Positions 1-13,503 of a stretch of 64,000 nt of DNA are shown here, one piece after another. Source of the stretch: Pyrocephalus nanus (taxonomy: Eukaryota > Chordata > Aves > Passeriformes > Tyrannidae). Location: the NCBI GenBank assembly GCA_038380795.1, contig CM076277.1, forward strand, positions 3,005,501 through 3,069,500, in the 5' to 3' direction. Numbering within the stretch: the stretch's first letter is position 1; each line of letters begins with the position of its first letter. The notes below the pieces were generated by a model. That model saw nothing but the letters and a program-made list of their open reading frames with translations, searched no databases and had not been told where the DNA came from. The position numbers and the translations under genes were made by a program.

Positions 1-3000
1 ACACAGTGCCTATAAATTTCCTGTAATGATGCAGCAGTGAGGCAGAGCCCCATCTGTGCTTGGGCACAGGTGAGACTTTTCACTATCGTGTAAGTGCAGG
101 CTGCCTTCCAATTACACTCACCAGCCCATTAGGCAAATTAGATTTGCATACGAGAGGATAACTGAAAAATCAAGAAATAGACCCTGAAGGAAAATACATC
201 CTATAAGCTACATGTCCCTGGGAAGATGTGGACAGTGAGTTTGCTGTTCAGCCCAGGACCACACTGGATGTTTGTGGTGTTCAGGCTTCTCTCAGTGCTG
301 GCGTGGGTTTGGGGACAGACTTTCCACCACGCAGAACTGAAGCCAGACAAAGACATCTGCGTTCCCTGCATCCCAGCTCCCTAAAAAAAGATGCCCATTT
401 CTGCGGGGCTTTGCACCATTTTTGCAGGTTCTGCCTTGATAAGAGATTAAACCATTTCGGGCCCCAGAGAATTTAAATTGATTCCACCTGGGTTTCAATA
501 ATATACCACCAAACTACAGAATTATTTCCAGCACCTTAAGCAGGCCCACAGGCACATGATACCCAGTGGTATGGGATTACACTGGTGTCCCATGTCACCG
601 AGGACATTCGTGTGGACTGAACAGTTCTGCTCAGGTGATCCTAAAGAATTAATCTGCCTGCACCTACTTTCTTCTCCTGGTGAGTGTATGCAAAACAGAG
701 ACAACCTAGCTCATCTCCTAGAATCCAGATGGCACTTGCAAACCTTGTCTGTGTATCAAATGTTGTTTTTTAGATCAAGTGTCCCTGGTTGACAACACAG
801 AACTTCACGATGCTATCTTTAGAGAGGCTTCTCTGCAAAGAAACACCCTTTGAGCATACGTTACAGGAATATGCTAATGTGGTGTTTTCAGAGGACACAA
901 ATGGATCTGTTCCTGGGAGCTCAGACACCCCAGAACAAGCTGAGCCTGGCTGAAGATGAAGGGTCACCGAGCCCCTACGGAAAAGATGCATCAACAAGTT
1001 AAAAATCGCAGAGGAAAGGTGAAGTTACGTCCTTGAAGAGGTACAGGATGAGTTCACAGCATGTCCACTCACACACAAGAATGCTGCTTACCAAAAAACC
1101 CAGCTAAATGAGTGAAAGCAGCTCAAAACAGACAGCAAAATCTGAAACTTTCCATTCCTTGATTTCTCTTACAGGTTTAGAGATTTGCACCCTATTTCCT
1201 GTTCAGTTAAATGCAGGGGTCTGATAATAAACCAATGGTTTTCTTCCTCGAGGTCTTAATTTCCTCCTCCAGATTTCATGTGAAGATAAAAGCAGGCACA
1301 TGCAAAGCAACTTCTTTTCTTTATAAATAGCCCAGTAATCAGGAACAAAACTATACAAAACTTTCAGTTTCACACGTTCCTGAGATGTTACCCTCAAAGA
1401 AAAAAATTAGTAGTTCTTAAAAAAAACACCACTACCCCCAAAAAACATTCACCTCGAGATGTTTTCTATGCTCCTCAAATACAAGAATCATTACCTGCAT
1501 GTGAAAAAGCATGAAAAAAATGCCCTGACCTGTGCACACTCCCCACTAAGAGGCAAAATGACACTCCAAAAGCCAAGAAAAGACAAAGAAGGCTGCAGAA
1601 ACAGGTTATGACACAGCTCAGCCCCGGGATCAGAAGGTGACACCAACAGCAGCGAGGTGGCAGAAATAACCCCTCGCGCCCGCTGCTGAAAAGAACATTT
1701 CAGAACAGTGACATCAGGTAAAGCAGCAGCTTTTGAAAAAAAGAAAGTGATCCAGGAGGTAGCTCCTTCCATATTGCAGGCGCTCACAGTAAACACCATA
1801 TGGCCTGTTAATTTAATTAGGGAGAAGAAACCCCCTAAGTTTGAGATTTGACTTTGAAGGGTTTAAACCAAGTCTGAGGGAAAAAAAAAAAAAAAAAAAA
1901 TCGCTCGAGATATTCCATTAGGTTGCCTTGCTACCTCCATCCACCTTCTGACCTGATTTACCTGTGGCTCTCCCCACACTGCACAGCACCCCTAAGAACC
2001 AGGTTTTTTTTTGAGAAGTCCCCTTCCAGATGTGCACAACCCTCACGGCTGCACCAGCACGGACACCTCCCAGGAAGGTCTGGGTGGTCCACGCTGGGCA
2101 GCCAAGCCAGGAGAGGTCTGTATAAGGAAGGAAGGCTGTGCAGTAAATAAGACAAGTACTTCAGCTAAACACATCTTCTCCAGACAGCAACCAGAATTTT
2201 TATTCTAAATCGTCACAAACCAGGTTTGTTCCACCTGTAAAGGAGAGGATGGAGCTCGTGGTGGAGGCCAACCTGGCAAATGCCAAAGGACCCATGCTGA
2301 GAGGCAGTCTCAGGACAAGTCCATTCCCCATCTGTATGTGAGTTTGCATTCACAACATAGAGGTCAGCCAACCCCAAAGACCTGAGCAAAGACTCACTGC
2401 AGTGCCTACTTCCAGACTAGCCAGAGGGACTCTGCCCAAAGGGGCTGCATTTGATGAATAAAAAGTTATTTCCATTACAACTGTCTCTTCCATGTCTTGC
2501 TCTGAGGATAGATGAGCACATGTAGGATGATTTCTACCCAGAGGTTTGCTTTATGTGTGTCTGCACCCCAATAGGACATTGCAGCACCTCTGTCACACCA
2601 GAGTGCCCTGCCAGGTCTCAGCATGTGCTGCCTGGGGCTGCCCAGTGCACCACCAGCAGGAACAAGCCAGATCCCATGGAAGTGGCTGCTGGGACACCAC
2701 CAAGAATGCAAAGACACAAACCCCACTGATTCCCTGTGGAACAGCCTCACAGGCTGCAACAGCTGAGGTTTACAGGGCTTTGACGGGCTTCACCTTCAGC
2801 AGCCTGCTGAGGCCCAGGCAGCAGCAAGGCAGCACTTTGGTTGAGTGGCTCCAAGGACCATCACCCCCCACAAGCTCCTCTGTCAGGAGCCACCAGAACA
2901 ACTCTCATCACCACACCCAAACTCATTTTGGGAGGCCCAGTGCTCCTCAAGGGAAACCCAACGCTTCTCCACAGAGTCACGCCCTCCGGCCTCGTGCAGG

Positions 3001-3780
3001 GCTTTGTCACCCGAGCTGTTTGGGCAGGAACACAGAGGGGAAGCTCTGCCTGATGCCACTCTCCTCCATCCCTGCCTGGCACAAAGTAGGTCAGGACTGC
3101 GTGGGCTGGTCCCCACGTCACGGGACACGACCCACCTGTGTTCCTCACCGGAGATGCTCCGAGCCTCTGCAGGGCAGGTTCATTTCCAAGTCCTAGGTAG
3201 GGCACCAAGAGATGCCTCCCTCTCCCTCCTCTTACCAACTGAATCATTTCTCGCCTCGAGGCAAACCCAGGCTGCTCCATGGCACTCTGCCAGAGTACCC
3301 CAGAAAATATTTTGGGGTTTCATGGAACGTGCTGCCCTGCAGATAAATCACACCAGGAGAAAAATCACATCGTTCCTAGAATTTTGTAACCTCAGCTGGC
3401 ACCCAGTTTCTCTCTGGCTCCTCTCAACAGCTGACAACACTCGCAGATTAACAGCCCACTTGTTCAATTATTTCTTCCTTTTCTATCCAGACCAAGGTTG
3501 GGATCTGTGTGTCCCTTTAATAGGTGTGCCACGGCAACATACCAGCTTCCCATTTTGTAGTTAAAAAAACCCAACCCCAAATAACATCTAAAGCCCAGCA
3601 GACTTCTTCCTGCTAGCAAGGAAACCTCCTCTCAGGACACTGCAAAGATTTAATTTACTACCAATTGCTCTCTGGTTATTTTACATTTATGGGGTGGGGG
3701 CTGAAGAAAGGAAGAAAGCAGAGGGAGGGTGTAATTAGCTTTGCTTGTAAAATGTTCATCCCAGTTGTAACAGCAACTGG
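1..3780. other. Intronic sequence, nothing recognised
   Basis: No exon, transposon end or tandem array can be recognised. The only simple repeat of note is a run of 20 A at 1881-1900. Open frames here are short and lack splice context or family resemblance. Confidence 0.6.
1881..1900 (+). repeat. Poly-A tract (A20)
   Basis: Uninterrupted run of 20 A. No retroposed gene body can be recognised upstream of it. Confidence 0.9.
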
Positions 3781-3848
3781 AGCCTATCGGGGGCTTAACA
3801 GATTTCAGCGTTTTGTTCCTTGCGAGAGCTGAAGTGTCTGTGTGGGGT

Positions 3849-3898
3849 AGGGGGGGGGAAATAAAAAAAGGGGGGAAAAATATTTAAAAAAAAAAAAT
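3849..3898. repeat. G-run / A-rich low-complexity tract
   Basis: An eight-base-plus G run is followed by A-rich and G-rich runs, a purine-only stretch on the plus strand broken by a few T. Confidence 0.8.
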
Positions 3899-4039
3899 CA
3901 ATAAGTGGATCCTACTTCTTGCCACAACCCCATATGGAAGTAATCAAGCACAAGGGTGGCAGCTGGGGCCAATAACAGTCACCTGCAGTTGAGGGACGTG
4001 GGGGTTTTCGGATGGGTTTTTAATGCTAATTTCCTGGAG

Positions 4040-4330
4040 GAACAATGCGGGAGCGGGCGCGGAGCGGCAGCCGAGGGCGGATGAATAGGGACCAGCGGGA
4101 ACAATGGCTGCACCTGGCGCTGGGAGCAGCGGCTCCGAGCCGGCACGCGGCGGCAGCGCCCCGCACATCTGTTCCCGCACAATGCCCCGCAACCCCCCCC
4201 CCGACAGCATCCCGAGCATCGCCGGCCCTGCTCACGCTCACAGCCCGCCGGGCTGCAACAGGTTTGGGCTGTTCCGGGGCTGCAGAATGGCCTTCCTCCT
4301 CCTCCTCCTCCTCCTCCTCCTCCTCCCCTT
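4040..4330. promoter_or_regulatory. CpG-rich pocket with CCT repeat in CBFA2T2 intron 1
   Basis: About 250 bases are dense in CpG and GCGGG-type motifs and end in a (CCT)n microsatellite at 4294-4327. No splice donor next to an initiator could be tied to a known CBFA2T2 exon. It could be an enhancer, an alternative promoter or a chance GC-rich patch. Confidence 0.35.
4294..4327. repeat. (CCT)n microsatellite
   Basis: About eleven near-perfect CCT trinucleotides (AGG on the minus strand). Confidence 0.9.
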
Positions 4331-7300
4331 GCTCAGTGAGGGTTATCAATGCTTTTGGGGCTTTCTCCTTTGGGTGAAAGAGATGGTTACGCAGCATCCC
4401 GCTGGCAGGTTGTGGCGTCCTGCTGCTGCGAAGAAAACTGACTCGCGGTTTTGTTGTTTCTGTAGGACCCGGGGAGTAAACCAAGCAAGCAGCACATCTG
4501 CAAAAGTCTTGGTTCTTCCCAATGGCCTTCTGGCCACCTGTGACTGCCCCCCTCCCACAGCACAAGTCCTGCTGTGGCCACGAGAGACGGGAATCCTGAG
4601 GGCCGGGAGCACGCCGAGGAAATTCAATACACGTTATTCTAAAACCTTAAGCTTGGCTTATAAAAATGCCACTGCCCGGTCCAATAAAAGGCATGATAGT
4701 TACACTTTAAAATGCTTTGAAACCTCTGAAATCGCTATTGTCCTGTCGGACATAAGCTGCTGACACACAAAGCGGTGCTAAGGTCAAGGTCCTGCCTCAG
4801 AAAGTTGCTTGCAGACCCAGGCACTGAACCCAAGCCTCTCCATGCCTCACTTTAACTGTGGGATCATCGCTCACCAGCTCTTCCTGGCTGCTGCTCCTGC
4901 TCTAAACAAAGGTTTTTCCAGCCGTTCCCTGAATGCTGCATGAATTAAGACAGTCTCCATCATAAAAATAAAAGTTGAACAGGCTCCCAGAGACCTGCAG
5001 TGACGCTGCCCCCAGGGACTGCTCTGGAGTGTCTGTCGAAACACATTTCATACCTAGCTCCTAACAAGCAATCAGATATGGAAATAGTCTCTAAATAAAG
5101 GCAAGCTTACAATCCAGCCCAGAACAAGCATGGATAAGACAGCTCTTATAATGGGGGAAAAAAACCCAAGAGGCAACAGATTACGACCATCTCCTGCTCA
5201 GATGTAAGAACTAGCCAGCATTGCCTTAGATCTGCTGCATATGCCCAAATCCTCAAATTACTGTATTCAGCTCCCCAGCTACACTACAAACATCACATAT
5301 ACCCATCAAACAAATCTTGTTTCTTGTCCAAACCTTGAAAAAAAACAGAGCTGGAAAAAACAAGAGGCCACCTGACTCACCCATCCCATCCCATCACCAT
5401 GGGAGAGCGCTGCCTCCCGCTAAATGCTGCTGGTGGGTTTATGGGTCAATTTGAGGACCAAAGAGCTGCTTGCCTTGAAATCTCAGTCAAACCGCACAAA
5501 CCTGCCAAACCAGTGATAACCTCAACGAGCCAAAATCCACCACGGGCGACACGTGACAAAAGCTCTGTAAAGCAGCAGTAAAATAATTTGGGACTTGAAG
5601 TTGGCAGGACAGATGTGGCAACGCTAAGAGAAACCCCATTCTCACGGGGACACTGCTCCTGTAAGGCCAAGAGGAATAAAACAAAAGGAAAGCCAAACCC
5701 AAGAGCCTGACCCAGGGTTCACATGAGAAAAGCTCCCTTCGTTTCAGCTCCGGCGGGTTTGAACAAGCCTCTGCAACTCCAGCAGATGCAAGCTGCAAAA
5801 ATAGCAGCATCTTGGAAGTAAGCAGGGGCTGTGGCTCCAGTCCCTGGGCAGAGCAGAGCCCGACTTGGCAGCACAGGTTTGGCCTTTTCACCATTAAATG
5901 GAGTTTCTGCTCTTTTCCTTGGGGCATTCCCTGCGTAATAGAGTTCTCAGATTAACGATTTATTCTCCCTGCCTTTAGCAATTCTGATCCTTCCTCAAAC
6001 CTTTCAAATCCTTCCCTTGGCTTAACTGCACTTTCCTGTTGGCAGTGTTTGCTCAAACCGCCTTTGCTTTACCCCTCTGCCCTTGTTTCTTACACTGGAG
6101 TTTCTTAGTTTTGCATTGTTTGTGTGTTTCTCTAACTGCAGGATGTGCTGGGGTAGGGCTCCCTGGCTGAGGAGGACACACGGTCCTCCTAGGTGAAGCC
6201 TAGGTAGTTCCAAAAATCAGACTAAACAACTTTTCCACATTATTAGTGAAAATCATGCAATCCAGCAGACAACTGTGAAAAAACAAGGTGCCCTCACTTG
6301 GATGTCCTACACCATTTCTATAAAATTATTACGACTGGCCACCGAGTTTCAAGCCACCCTCTTTCCCAAAACACAATTACCTCTCCCACCTAAGCACTCA
6401 GCTCTTCAGGCACCCCAAATCCTTCCCGAAAATGAAGGAACCTGAGAAAAAAACCCCCAAAGTTTCCTGCAGGGCTTGAGCAAGACTTCAGAAAATCAGT
6501 TGTTTAATGCTGCCCTGACGCCGGCAAAACTTCCGTTTGTTTAATCAGAGCCCTGCAAGGAGACCACAGGAGCAGATGCTCCAACACACTGCACTGCCTT
6601 CACAAATTCGGGCAGGATCCAGGAGAGCTGCAGCAGAGGAGCAACAGCCCTTTGCATTTAGGTATCATTTAGGTATCATCACACTCTGCAGGGCTTTGCT
6701 GGACACTTTTTGACTTTCTACCTCCTTTGTGCTGGTGCGCTTTGAGACGCTGAATCGCAGAGCGCTGGGCAGCACATGGTCCTTCTGCCTCCTCTCTGGG
6801 GACAGCAAGGGACACACAGGAGGAGATTGTTGTGTCTGCAGAAGCAGATTTATATATATATATATATATAATTTTTAAAGCCTATACCCAAATGCTTGCA
6901 CGCTGTGGGAGAAGGAAAACACTCAGGTGGCCCACAGAGCAGCTGAGCACAGAGCTGCAGCCCATGCACCCAGCCAGGGAGCCTGGCCAGGCTCTCCCCT
7001 GGGAATCCCTGTCATCTGGCACGCTTAAAACTAACCTGGACAAAGCAACACCAAAGGGAATCATCCTGCACCAGACAGCCTAGCAAATATTCTCTCTTCT
7101 TCCAGCCTGGCAGCAGGCGATGCTCAGCCACATTTCACCTCCCCAAACTTTGAGTGCTGATTTTGCTGCATCTCCCGTGGTTGGGCAGGATTTCTCCAGC
7201 ACATAAAAGGGACTGTGAGTATTGTTGCACGGGAGCTGAGTGCTGCAGGAGGGAGAAAAAGCTGGTAATATTCTGCGGAGCATGCCCTGGGGCAGCAGCT

Positions 7301-7850
7301 CAGCAAACATGGAACAGAAGTATCTTTATAACAACCTACACGGAGGGTTGGAGGAGCAATTTCAACTGCTGAACCTTCCCAAAAGGGCAGGTTTAAACTA
7401 AATATGCAGGATCCAGGGATTACAATGAAAAAACCAGAAAATACAGCAGTCTGCAGCCCGACAGTGAAAATATACAGGGGGGGAGGTCTGTTCTGGTATC
7501 ACAAAATTGATCCGGGAGATTTAGATGCTGGGAGCATCAGTTGCTGCTCAAGGAGCGCCAAGACAAAAAGGGAGCAGCCTCTGCCACAATGCAGAGAAGC
7601 CCTGAAAACACGGGGAAAATTAAGGAAATTTGGGAGCCAATGGAAGAAATCCACCTCTGCAGATTTACCCCCCCTCTCTCCCAGCTTCAATACCAGCATG
7701 CAGAAACCAGAGTAAGGCTGGGCACAGCAAAAAAAAAAAAAACACAAACCACAAAAACCAACACGTTCTGCTAAAACACACAAACCCCTTCCCGCTTTGC
7801 CATTTCCCCAGAAAACGCTGAATCCCAGCCCTCTGCTCACGGAGGGAAGA
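4331..7850. other. Intronic sequence with few recognisable features
   Basis: No exon or transposon end is recognisable. It contains a (TA)n tract at 6850-6871 and a small 11-bp tandem duplication near 6658-6680. The rest is ordinary unique-looking sequence. Confidence 0.55.
6850..6871. repeat. (TA)n microsatellite
   Basis: About ten uninterrupted TA dinucleotides. Confidence 0.9.
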
Positions 7851-7852
7851 TT

Positions 7853-7886
7853 GGGGGGGGGGGGGGGGTAGGGAAAAAAAAAAATA
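7853..7886. repeat. G16 run followed by A-rich tract
   Basis: Sixteen consecutive G (7853-7868) are followed by TAGGG and a run of A. The strand is almost pure purine for 30 bases and is prone to sequencing length error. Confidence 0.85.
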
Positions 7887-8034
7887 ATAACCATTCCATA
7901 GCAACACGGAACAAGCTGTACCGCAGCTCTCCTCAGAGAGAGTTTAGTGTTTTTTCAGCTGCAGAATCCTTGCTTGCAGCCACCCGGCTATTGAAGTTTT
8001 TCCCCAGCACAGCCACTGCAGAGGAGCGAGGCAG

Positions 8035-9330
8035 GCAAAGCGCTGCGGCCGCCGCCGCTCCCACCCTCTCCCTCTACCTGCTCCCAAGGTTGAGGGTCTC
8101 CCCAGCCCGCCGGCAAAAACACACGTCGCTCCTCAAACCTTCCTGGCGGCACAACGGCGGAGCATCCCCCTTTCACCCCCCCCAGCATCCCCCGCTGCCC
8201 CCCGGATAAGCTGAGCCTAACCCAGAGCTGTTTAAAAATAAACCCGGCTATCGCTTACCCCGACCAGCGAGGTTGCAAGGATCCAGCTGCTGTTGAATTC
8301 ACCTAGTTTCTTTGAAATAGAAAGAAAAGCGCTCTTCCTCCTCCTCCTCCTCCTCCTCCGCTCGTGATCTTCGAGCGCAGCCGGAGCCCAGCCTGCCTTC
8401 TCCTTTCATTAGCTGGACATGTGTCAGGTCCCGCACATCTGCGATTTCTCACTGCCTGGAGCCGCCTGTCCGATTCCAGGGAAACACAGATGGATCCCAG
8501 ATGGGAAGGTCCTGCCAAACAGACCAGCTCTCTCCACCTTGCCAGAATACCCAGCTTAGAGGCACACACCCTCGGCTCCCTGCCGGCTCCCTGCCTGTGC
8601 CGCGCTGCTGCCAGGCTGCTCGCCAGCTGATGTCACCAGGCACACACCTACCAGCGCCTCGCAGCCCGCCTGACATTAACTTGTTAAATACACGTAATTT
8701 GTTTATGGCCGGCAGTAACAGCGAGACAGCGGCGGGGGGGAAAGAGGCTTCGCCGGCCAACACGGGCGCTGCCACCCTCTCCCCAAAAATCAGCTCTGCC
8801 TTCTGCAGCGCCGGGGTCGCATCTCCCGTCCCAGCCCTCGGTTTTGAGATCTGGGTAAGCCGTTGGGTAAACCGAGGGATTAATTTTCTGAAGGTTTCCC
8901 CGCGCACGTAAATCCTCGCTGTAAACTTCCCCCCCTCCCCTTCCCATCCCCAAACAAGCCCAGCGCCAGAGTTTGCAGCGCTGGAGAGCTGGCATGTGTT
9001 AGCAATTAGAAGCAACAACAAGATAACAAGATACTGATGTTGCAAGGGTACCAAACGCAGACTGGAAAATTCAAAGGAAGGGCAATTAAATGTGTAACAT
9101 AATACCGGGATCGAAGAGGAAGTGTTAAAGGAAAATGTAATTCCGAAATGTTTTATACGGGGAGTGAACTCCACCGGGGACCTGAGAGCAGCGAGGGAGG
9201 CTCTGAGCAGGAACCCACCGGACACAGCCACATTTGAACATTTCCCCCTCCCATTAACGCGCAGAAGTGGCGGCTCTGCCATCTCCAAACCTCCCGGTAA
9301 TCCTGAATAGCCGCTCCCCGAGGTGTGGTG
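8035..9330. promoter_or_regulatory. CpG-rich region in CBFA2T2 intron 1, candidate alternative promoter
   Basis: CpG dinucleotides are concentrated at 8035-8370 and 8550-8960, interspersed with AT-rich motifs such as TTAAATACACGTAATTTG near 8680-8700. A (CCT)n tract lies at 8335-8359. On the minus strand a good donor-type sequence (GGG then GTAAGC) occurs at 8258, so a non-coding first exon ending at 8259 is conceivable. Human CBFA2T2 is known to use alternative first exons. No coding first exon was recognised here. Confidence 0.35.
8335..8359. repeat. (TCC)n microsatellite
   Basis: About eight TCC trinucleotides; GGA repeat on the minus strand. Confidence 0.9.
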
Positions 9331-11910
9331 TGAACAACAGATATTAACTGGAGGCCCCTGACTAATCCCATCAGCCCAGCACCATTCACCGGGCGCTGGG
9401 CAAACACGCATTTACACAACAGCATTCCTGGCCACGCAGATGGGCGTCCCTGGCTGCCGGCTGTCCTGCCCCGAGAAGGGCCATCCACCCCTCCAGCTCT
9501 TGCCCAGAAACCATCCTCCTCCCAGCTCCCACAAAACCACCCCAGGAGGAGAAGCTACATTTGCTTGGTTTTGCTTGCAGACCGTGCACAGACACATTTT
9601 AAGATCTCGGCAGGGATTCACCGCTCCAGTCCATGCATCTGAGCAGGTTCAGGTCTTGATATCCTTCCCAAATCTTTGCAGGCCACACCACTTCTCCCTC
9701 CAGCTACTTGTTTGAGAACCAGGGACCTCTGTCCTTTCCCTCTGTCCTTTCCCAGGGCAGCCAGCTAGGAGCCCAAGCTGAGAGATGCTGAGTTTTCAGA
9801 AGTCCAGAAATCACACATGCCAAATTCTCCATAGTTGGTTGTAGGCATGATGGGATATTTACTCATTCACAGACAGAAAATTCTTCTTTTTATGAAATTC
9901 CCAGTGCTCTGGCAGGCTACTGCTAACAGCCAAGCCAAGTCCATAAACCTTCTAGAGGTACTGCCCCCCCCACATCCCACCTAACCCTTCACCCTCCGCT
10001 TCTCTGCTGCTTATTCCTAATTAGTTTAAGGTACCTCTGCTACCCTTTGGGAGGGGAAAAGGCTGTAAAGGGAGAAAAGTGCTTTAAAGGAAGTATTAAA
10101 AAGCATTCTGTGAGCAGGCACAGCATGTGTTCATGAACACAGGGGCCATGATCTCCTGCAAAGGACAGGCCTCCCACCACAGGATGCTGGATGATAACTG
10201 GGGGAGCATTTTGGAAGGGACTCCAGCCTGCTGTAGGAACACATGAAGCCGGCTGGCTTCAGGCAGAGGGGGCACAGGTTTACAGCAACTCTCCCACCTA
10301 CAATCTTAAACCCAAGAGCAGCAATTTCACATGCTTCAGTTAAAAAAGAAAAAAAAAAAAAAGTGAATCACATTCAAGTATCAGCACATGGATACCTGGA
10401 GCATCCCACGAGGTGATGCTCAGGCAGCAAAGTGGGTTGGGAACAGGCACCCACTTCTTCCTGCACCTCAGTCCCTGCTGGTGGGGCTGCTGGCAAGCAC
10501 GTCAAGAAAACACTTAACTTCAGAAAGTTCAGCTCGCTGGGGCTTCTGACACTTCTGATGGAGGTTGCGCAAAATTACTGAAGCTCTCAATATTTCATAA
10601 GCTGAGATGGAAAAATCATCTCTAAATTACACAGACAATGAAGGGAGACACAACCCCAAAGCAGCTCCACCAGCACCAGAACTAATAAAGTTATTTTCCT
10701 ATGGAACTTGCATCTCATGACCGGCTCCCCGGCGCCTCGCACTGTGAGGTCCCCAACAGGAGCCCTCCCTGGCCAGGGTCGTGCCAACAGCACGGGCTCT
10801 TATGTGGATCCTCTGATGTCTCCTAAGAAGCAAGCTCATGTTGCAGCTTTGTCCCCAGCGGAGATGGTACCGGGCAGATGGATGCAGCCCTGTGCTGCAT
10901 TAAGCATTCAGCATCAGACACTGCTGTGCCCTGTCCAGCCCTGTCCCAGCGTCCCCAAACCAGCCTGAAACCAGCCAGGGAATTCGAGGGCTGACTTTGG
11001 TCTGAGTGAGACAGAGGGGTGAATGCTGTATGGCAAACAGGAGACACTCAAGAGATGCAGCCTGGGAGCTGGCAGGTCTCTGGGTCAAAGTCATCACAGA
11101 AAGCCACCTCAGAAGGTACCTGGGAAAGCCTGAGGTCTGGGGGCTTTATGTGAGAAAGGTAACTAGCACCAGGTGATGTCTCAACTTCTTTTTTAATCAT
11201 ATTTTACCTTAAGGACCTGGACAGCTTGTCACGTTTCACTTCACACAAACAAAAGCTGTCCCCAACTATGACAACTGGGTCCTTAACTATCCTTTGTCAA
11301 CCCATGGTCAAATAAACATTTTCCCTATTTTTACAACCTAAAGTAGTTTGAAATGTCAAAAACTCACGCCATTCCAAGTACTTTAGGTACAGTTACAGTA
11401 CAGACTTTATAACCCTTTATGAAAATGGTGCACACTCTTTGCCATGGTGCCCACAGCCCAATGTCAACCAAAACCCCCACATCCGCAGGGGAATACATCC
11501 CCACTTCTGGCTAGAGAGCCAGGAATGTGCCTGACCTCATGGCTCAGAACGAGGAAGATGCATGTGTGGTTTAAAACATAAAAACTAAAGGTGGGGTCAC
11601 CAGGGTGCTCTGAGTAGAAGCCACTGCAAAACCTCCTTTGAAAGGCTCGTGGATGGTGTTTTACACATGACCCATGTGCCTCAGCTCATCCAAAACATGA
11701 GCCATCCCCCCAGTGAGACAGATCCATGGAGCCACAGGCAGGCACACCACTGCCAGCTGGTCTCTCCAGCAACACCAACAGAGCAGCTCCCGTTTCTTCA
11801 AAGTAAGCCAGGAGAAAGCATCCCAGAAACCACGTCCTGCTCAGCCACCACCTTTACAAACAGAGCAGGGGGAAGCAGAGGCAACTCACTAAGAGAAGAC
11901 AGTGAGACAC
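9331..11910. other. Intronic sequence, nothing recognised
   Basis: No exon, CR1 end or tandem array is visible, apart from a short A tract near 10345-10362. Confidence 0.55.
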
Positions 11911-11912
11911 AG

Positions 11913-12020
11913 AGTCACAGAATGGTTTGGGTTGGAGGGCACCTTCAAGCTCATCCAGTTACATCCCCATGGCCTTGAGCTTCCAGGGATGGAGAGTCCA
12001 CTTATCTACCGACCCCAAGC
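11913..12020 (-). mobile_element. CR1 LINE 3'-end fragment
   Basis: Reads TCACAGAATGGTTTGGGTTGG followed by the diagnostic CR1 tail as far as CCAGGGATGG. This is the reverse complement of the CR1 3' end, so the element lies on the minus strand. It is 5'-truncated, diverges toward the right, and carries no reverse transcriptase coding capacity. Confidence 0.8.
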
Positions 12021-12791
12021 AGCACCTCACTGTAACCAAAAGGCTTCCCCTGCTCCCCAAATACACATTAAACCAGATTTGGTAGCCCAGACATCACCAG
12101 CACAGTGGAAGGAAGCAGGACTGCAGGCAGCACGGGGGAAACTGCTTTCCCCGGTTCTCCATGCTAATCTGCTTCTGCTTTCTTCTCCTGGGAATGTTCC
12201 ATGGAAAGAACGATGCAAACAAAGTTTGAACACTGGGAGCTATTGATACCTGCTGCTCAGTGTGGTTTCTGAGGAAAGCGAGGAAATCTGAAGAATTTTT
12301 CCAGTTTCCAGTGGAATTTTTATGCCTATCACAGCCCATGGCCACAGCAAGCACAAAGGGACCCAAACTGCTTCTGATTTCTCTGCTATTCCACACATAT
12401 TTCATGATGTGCCTCGGCTTTATTTTCTGCCTGCTGTGTTCTTGCCTCGGAAAGAAGCTTCACTTGAAATCACGGCAACCCTGGAAAGCCTTGGCCTTTT
12501 CAAGCTGACCACTTTCCATCGCACAGGAAAATAAATCCAAATGCGCCGAGGCAGCCAAAGCCATTTATCAGGCTAAGTAGGAACCATAAATTCATGCTAA
12601 CTGGAATCTGATGGAAACCAATTGGGATCCTCCTACTCCTCCAGGCTCAGGTCTGGCAGGAAAGTCAAACATTTTATTGCCTTCTTTATGCCTTACAAGT
12701 TAGGGGAGCCAAGAAGGGACTGCTCGCTTTGAAGGGATGCTGGTGGGGTTGCAGGGGAGACTGGCTGACTTGAGTTCAAAAACATGAAACA

Positions 12792-12803
12792 CCCCCCCCC
12801 CCC
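12792..12803. repeat. C-run
   Basis: Twelve consecutive C on the plus strand. Confidence 0.85.
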
Positions 12804-12922
12804 AAAACAGAGATTAGACCTCTCCATTCTTGGAGAATTTATCACATTTAACAAACATCCTCTTTTCAATACATCCATTATTTGAATTAGTACATGGGAG
12901 ATTACGTTAACAAGCTTAATTT

Positions 12923-13278
12923 GTCACAGAATCGGTTTGGGTTGGAGGGGACCTTGAAACTCATCTCATTCCACCCTTTGCCATGGGCAGGAACTCCTTC
13001 CACTATCCCAGGTTGCTCCAAGCACCATCCAACCTCAACATCCTCACAGGGAAGAATTTCTTCCCAATATCCCATCTAACCCTGCCCTCTGGCAATTTAA
13101 AGCCATTCCCTCTTGTCCTGTCACTCCAGGCCTTTGACCAAAGTTCCTCTCCAGCTCTCTTGGAGCCCTTTTAGGCACTGGAAGGGGCTCTAAAATCTCC
13201 TTGGAGCCTTTTCTTCACCAGGCTGAACGCCCCCAGCTCTCCCAGACTGTCTCCAGAGCAGAGAGGCTCCATCCCTCA
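12923..13278 (-). mobile_element. CR1 LINE 3'-end fragment (about 355 bp)
   Basis: Starts with the terminal CACAGAATCGGTTTGGGTTGG signature. It continues through recognisable CR1 blocks: GCCATGGGCAGG, CCAGGTTGCTCCAAGC, the AATTTCTTCCCAATATCC block, and the TCCAGGCC and CCAGGCTGAAC blocks. It is an antisense 5'-truncated copy with small internal deletions compared with other copies in this window. Confidence 0.92.
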
Positions 13279-13438
13279 AGGAAATCTAATTATATTGTCT
13301 CCTTCAGGAGTGAACATAAGCAGTGTTTGGCTTTTGTGCCATTTCAATACTGCCCAGAGAAGGGAAAAAACATATTAAAAGTTGGTCTTCACTAAGCTGG
13401 CAGAATTTTACGTCCAGAACAACTACAAACAGATACTG

Positions 13439-13503
13439 AAAAAAAAACAACAAAACAAAATAAAACAAAAAACCCAAACAAACAAATAACAAAAACCAAA
13501 ACT
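13439..13503. repeat. A-rich (CAAA/CAAAA)n tract
   Basis: About 65 bases consisting almost only of A and C on the plus strand. Confidence 0.85.

Noticed and set aside
1881..1900. A20 tract as the tail of a processed pseudogene
   Set aside because: No gene-derived sequence is recognised upstream of the tract; simple poly-A is sufficient.
8449..9411. 320-codon minus-strand open frame
   Set aside because: Lies in CpG-rich DNA where stop codons are rare. No recognisable domain and no similarity to CBFA2T2 exons.
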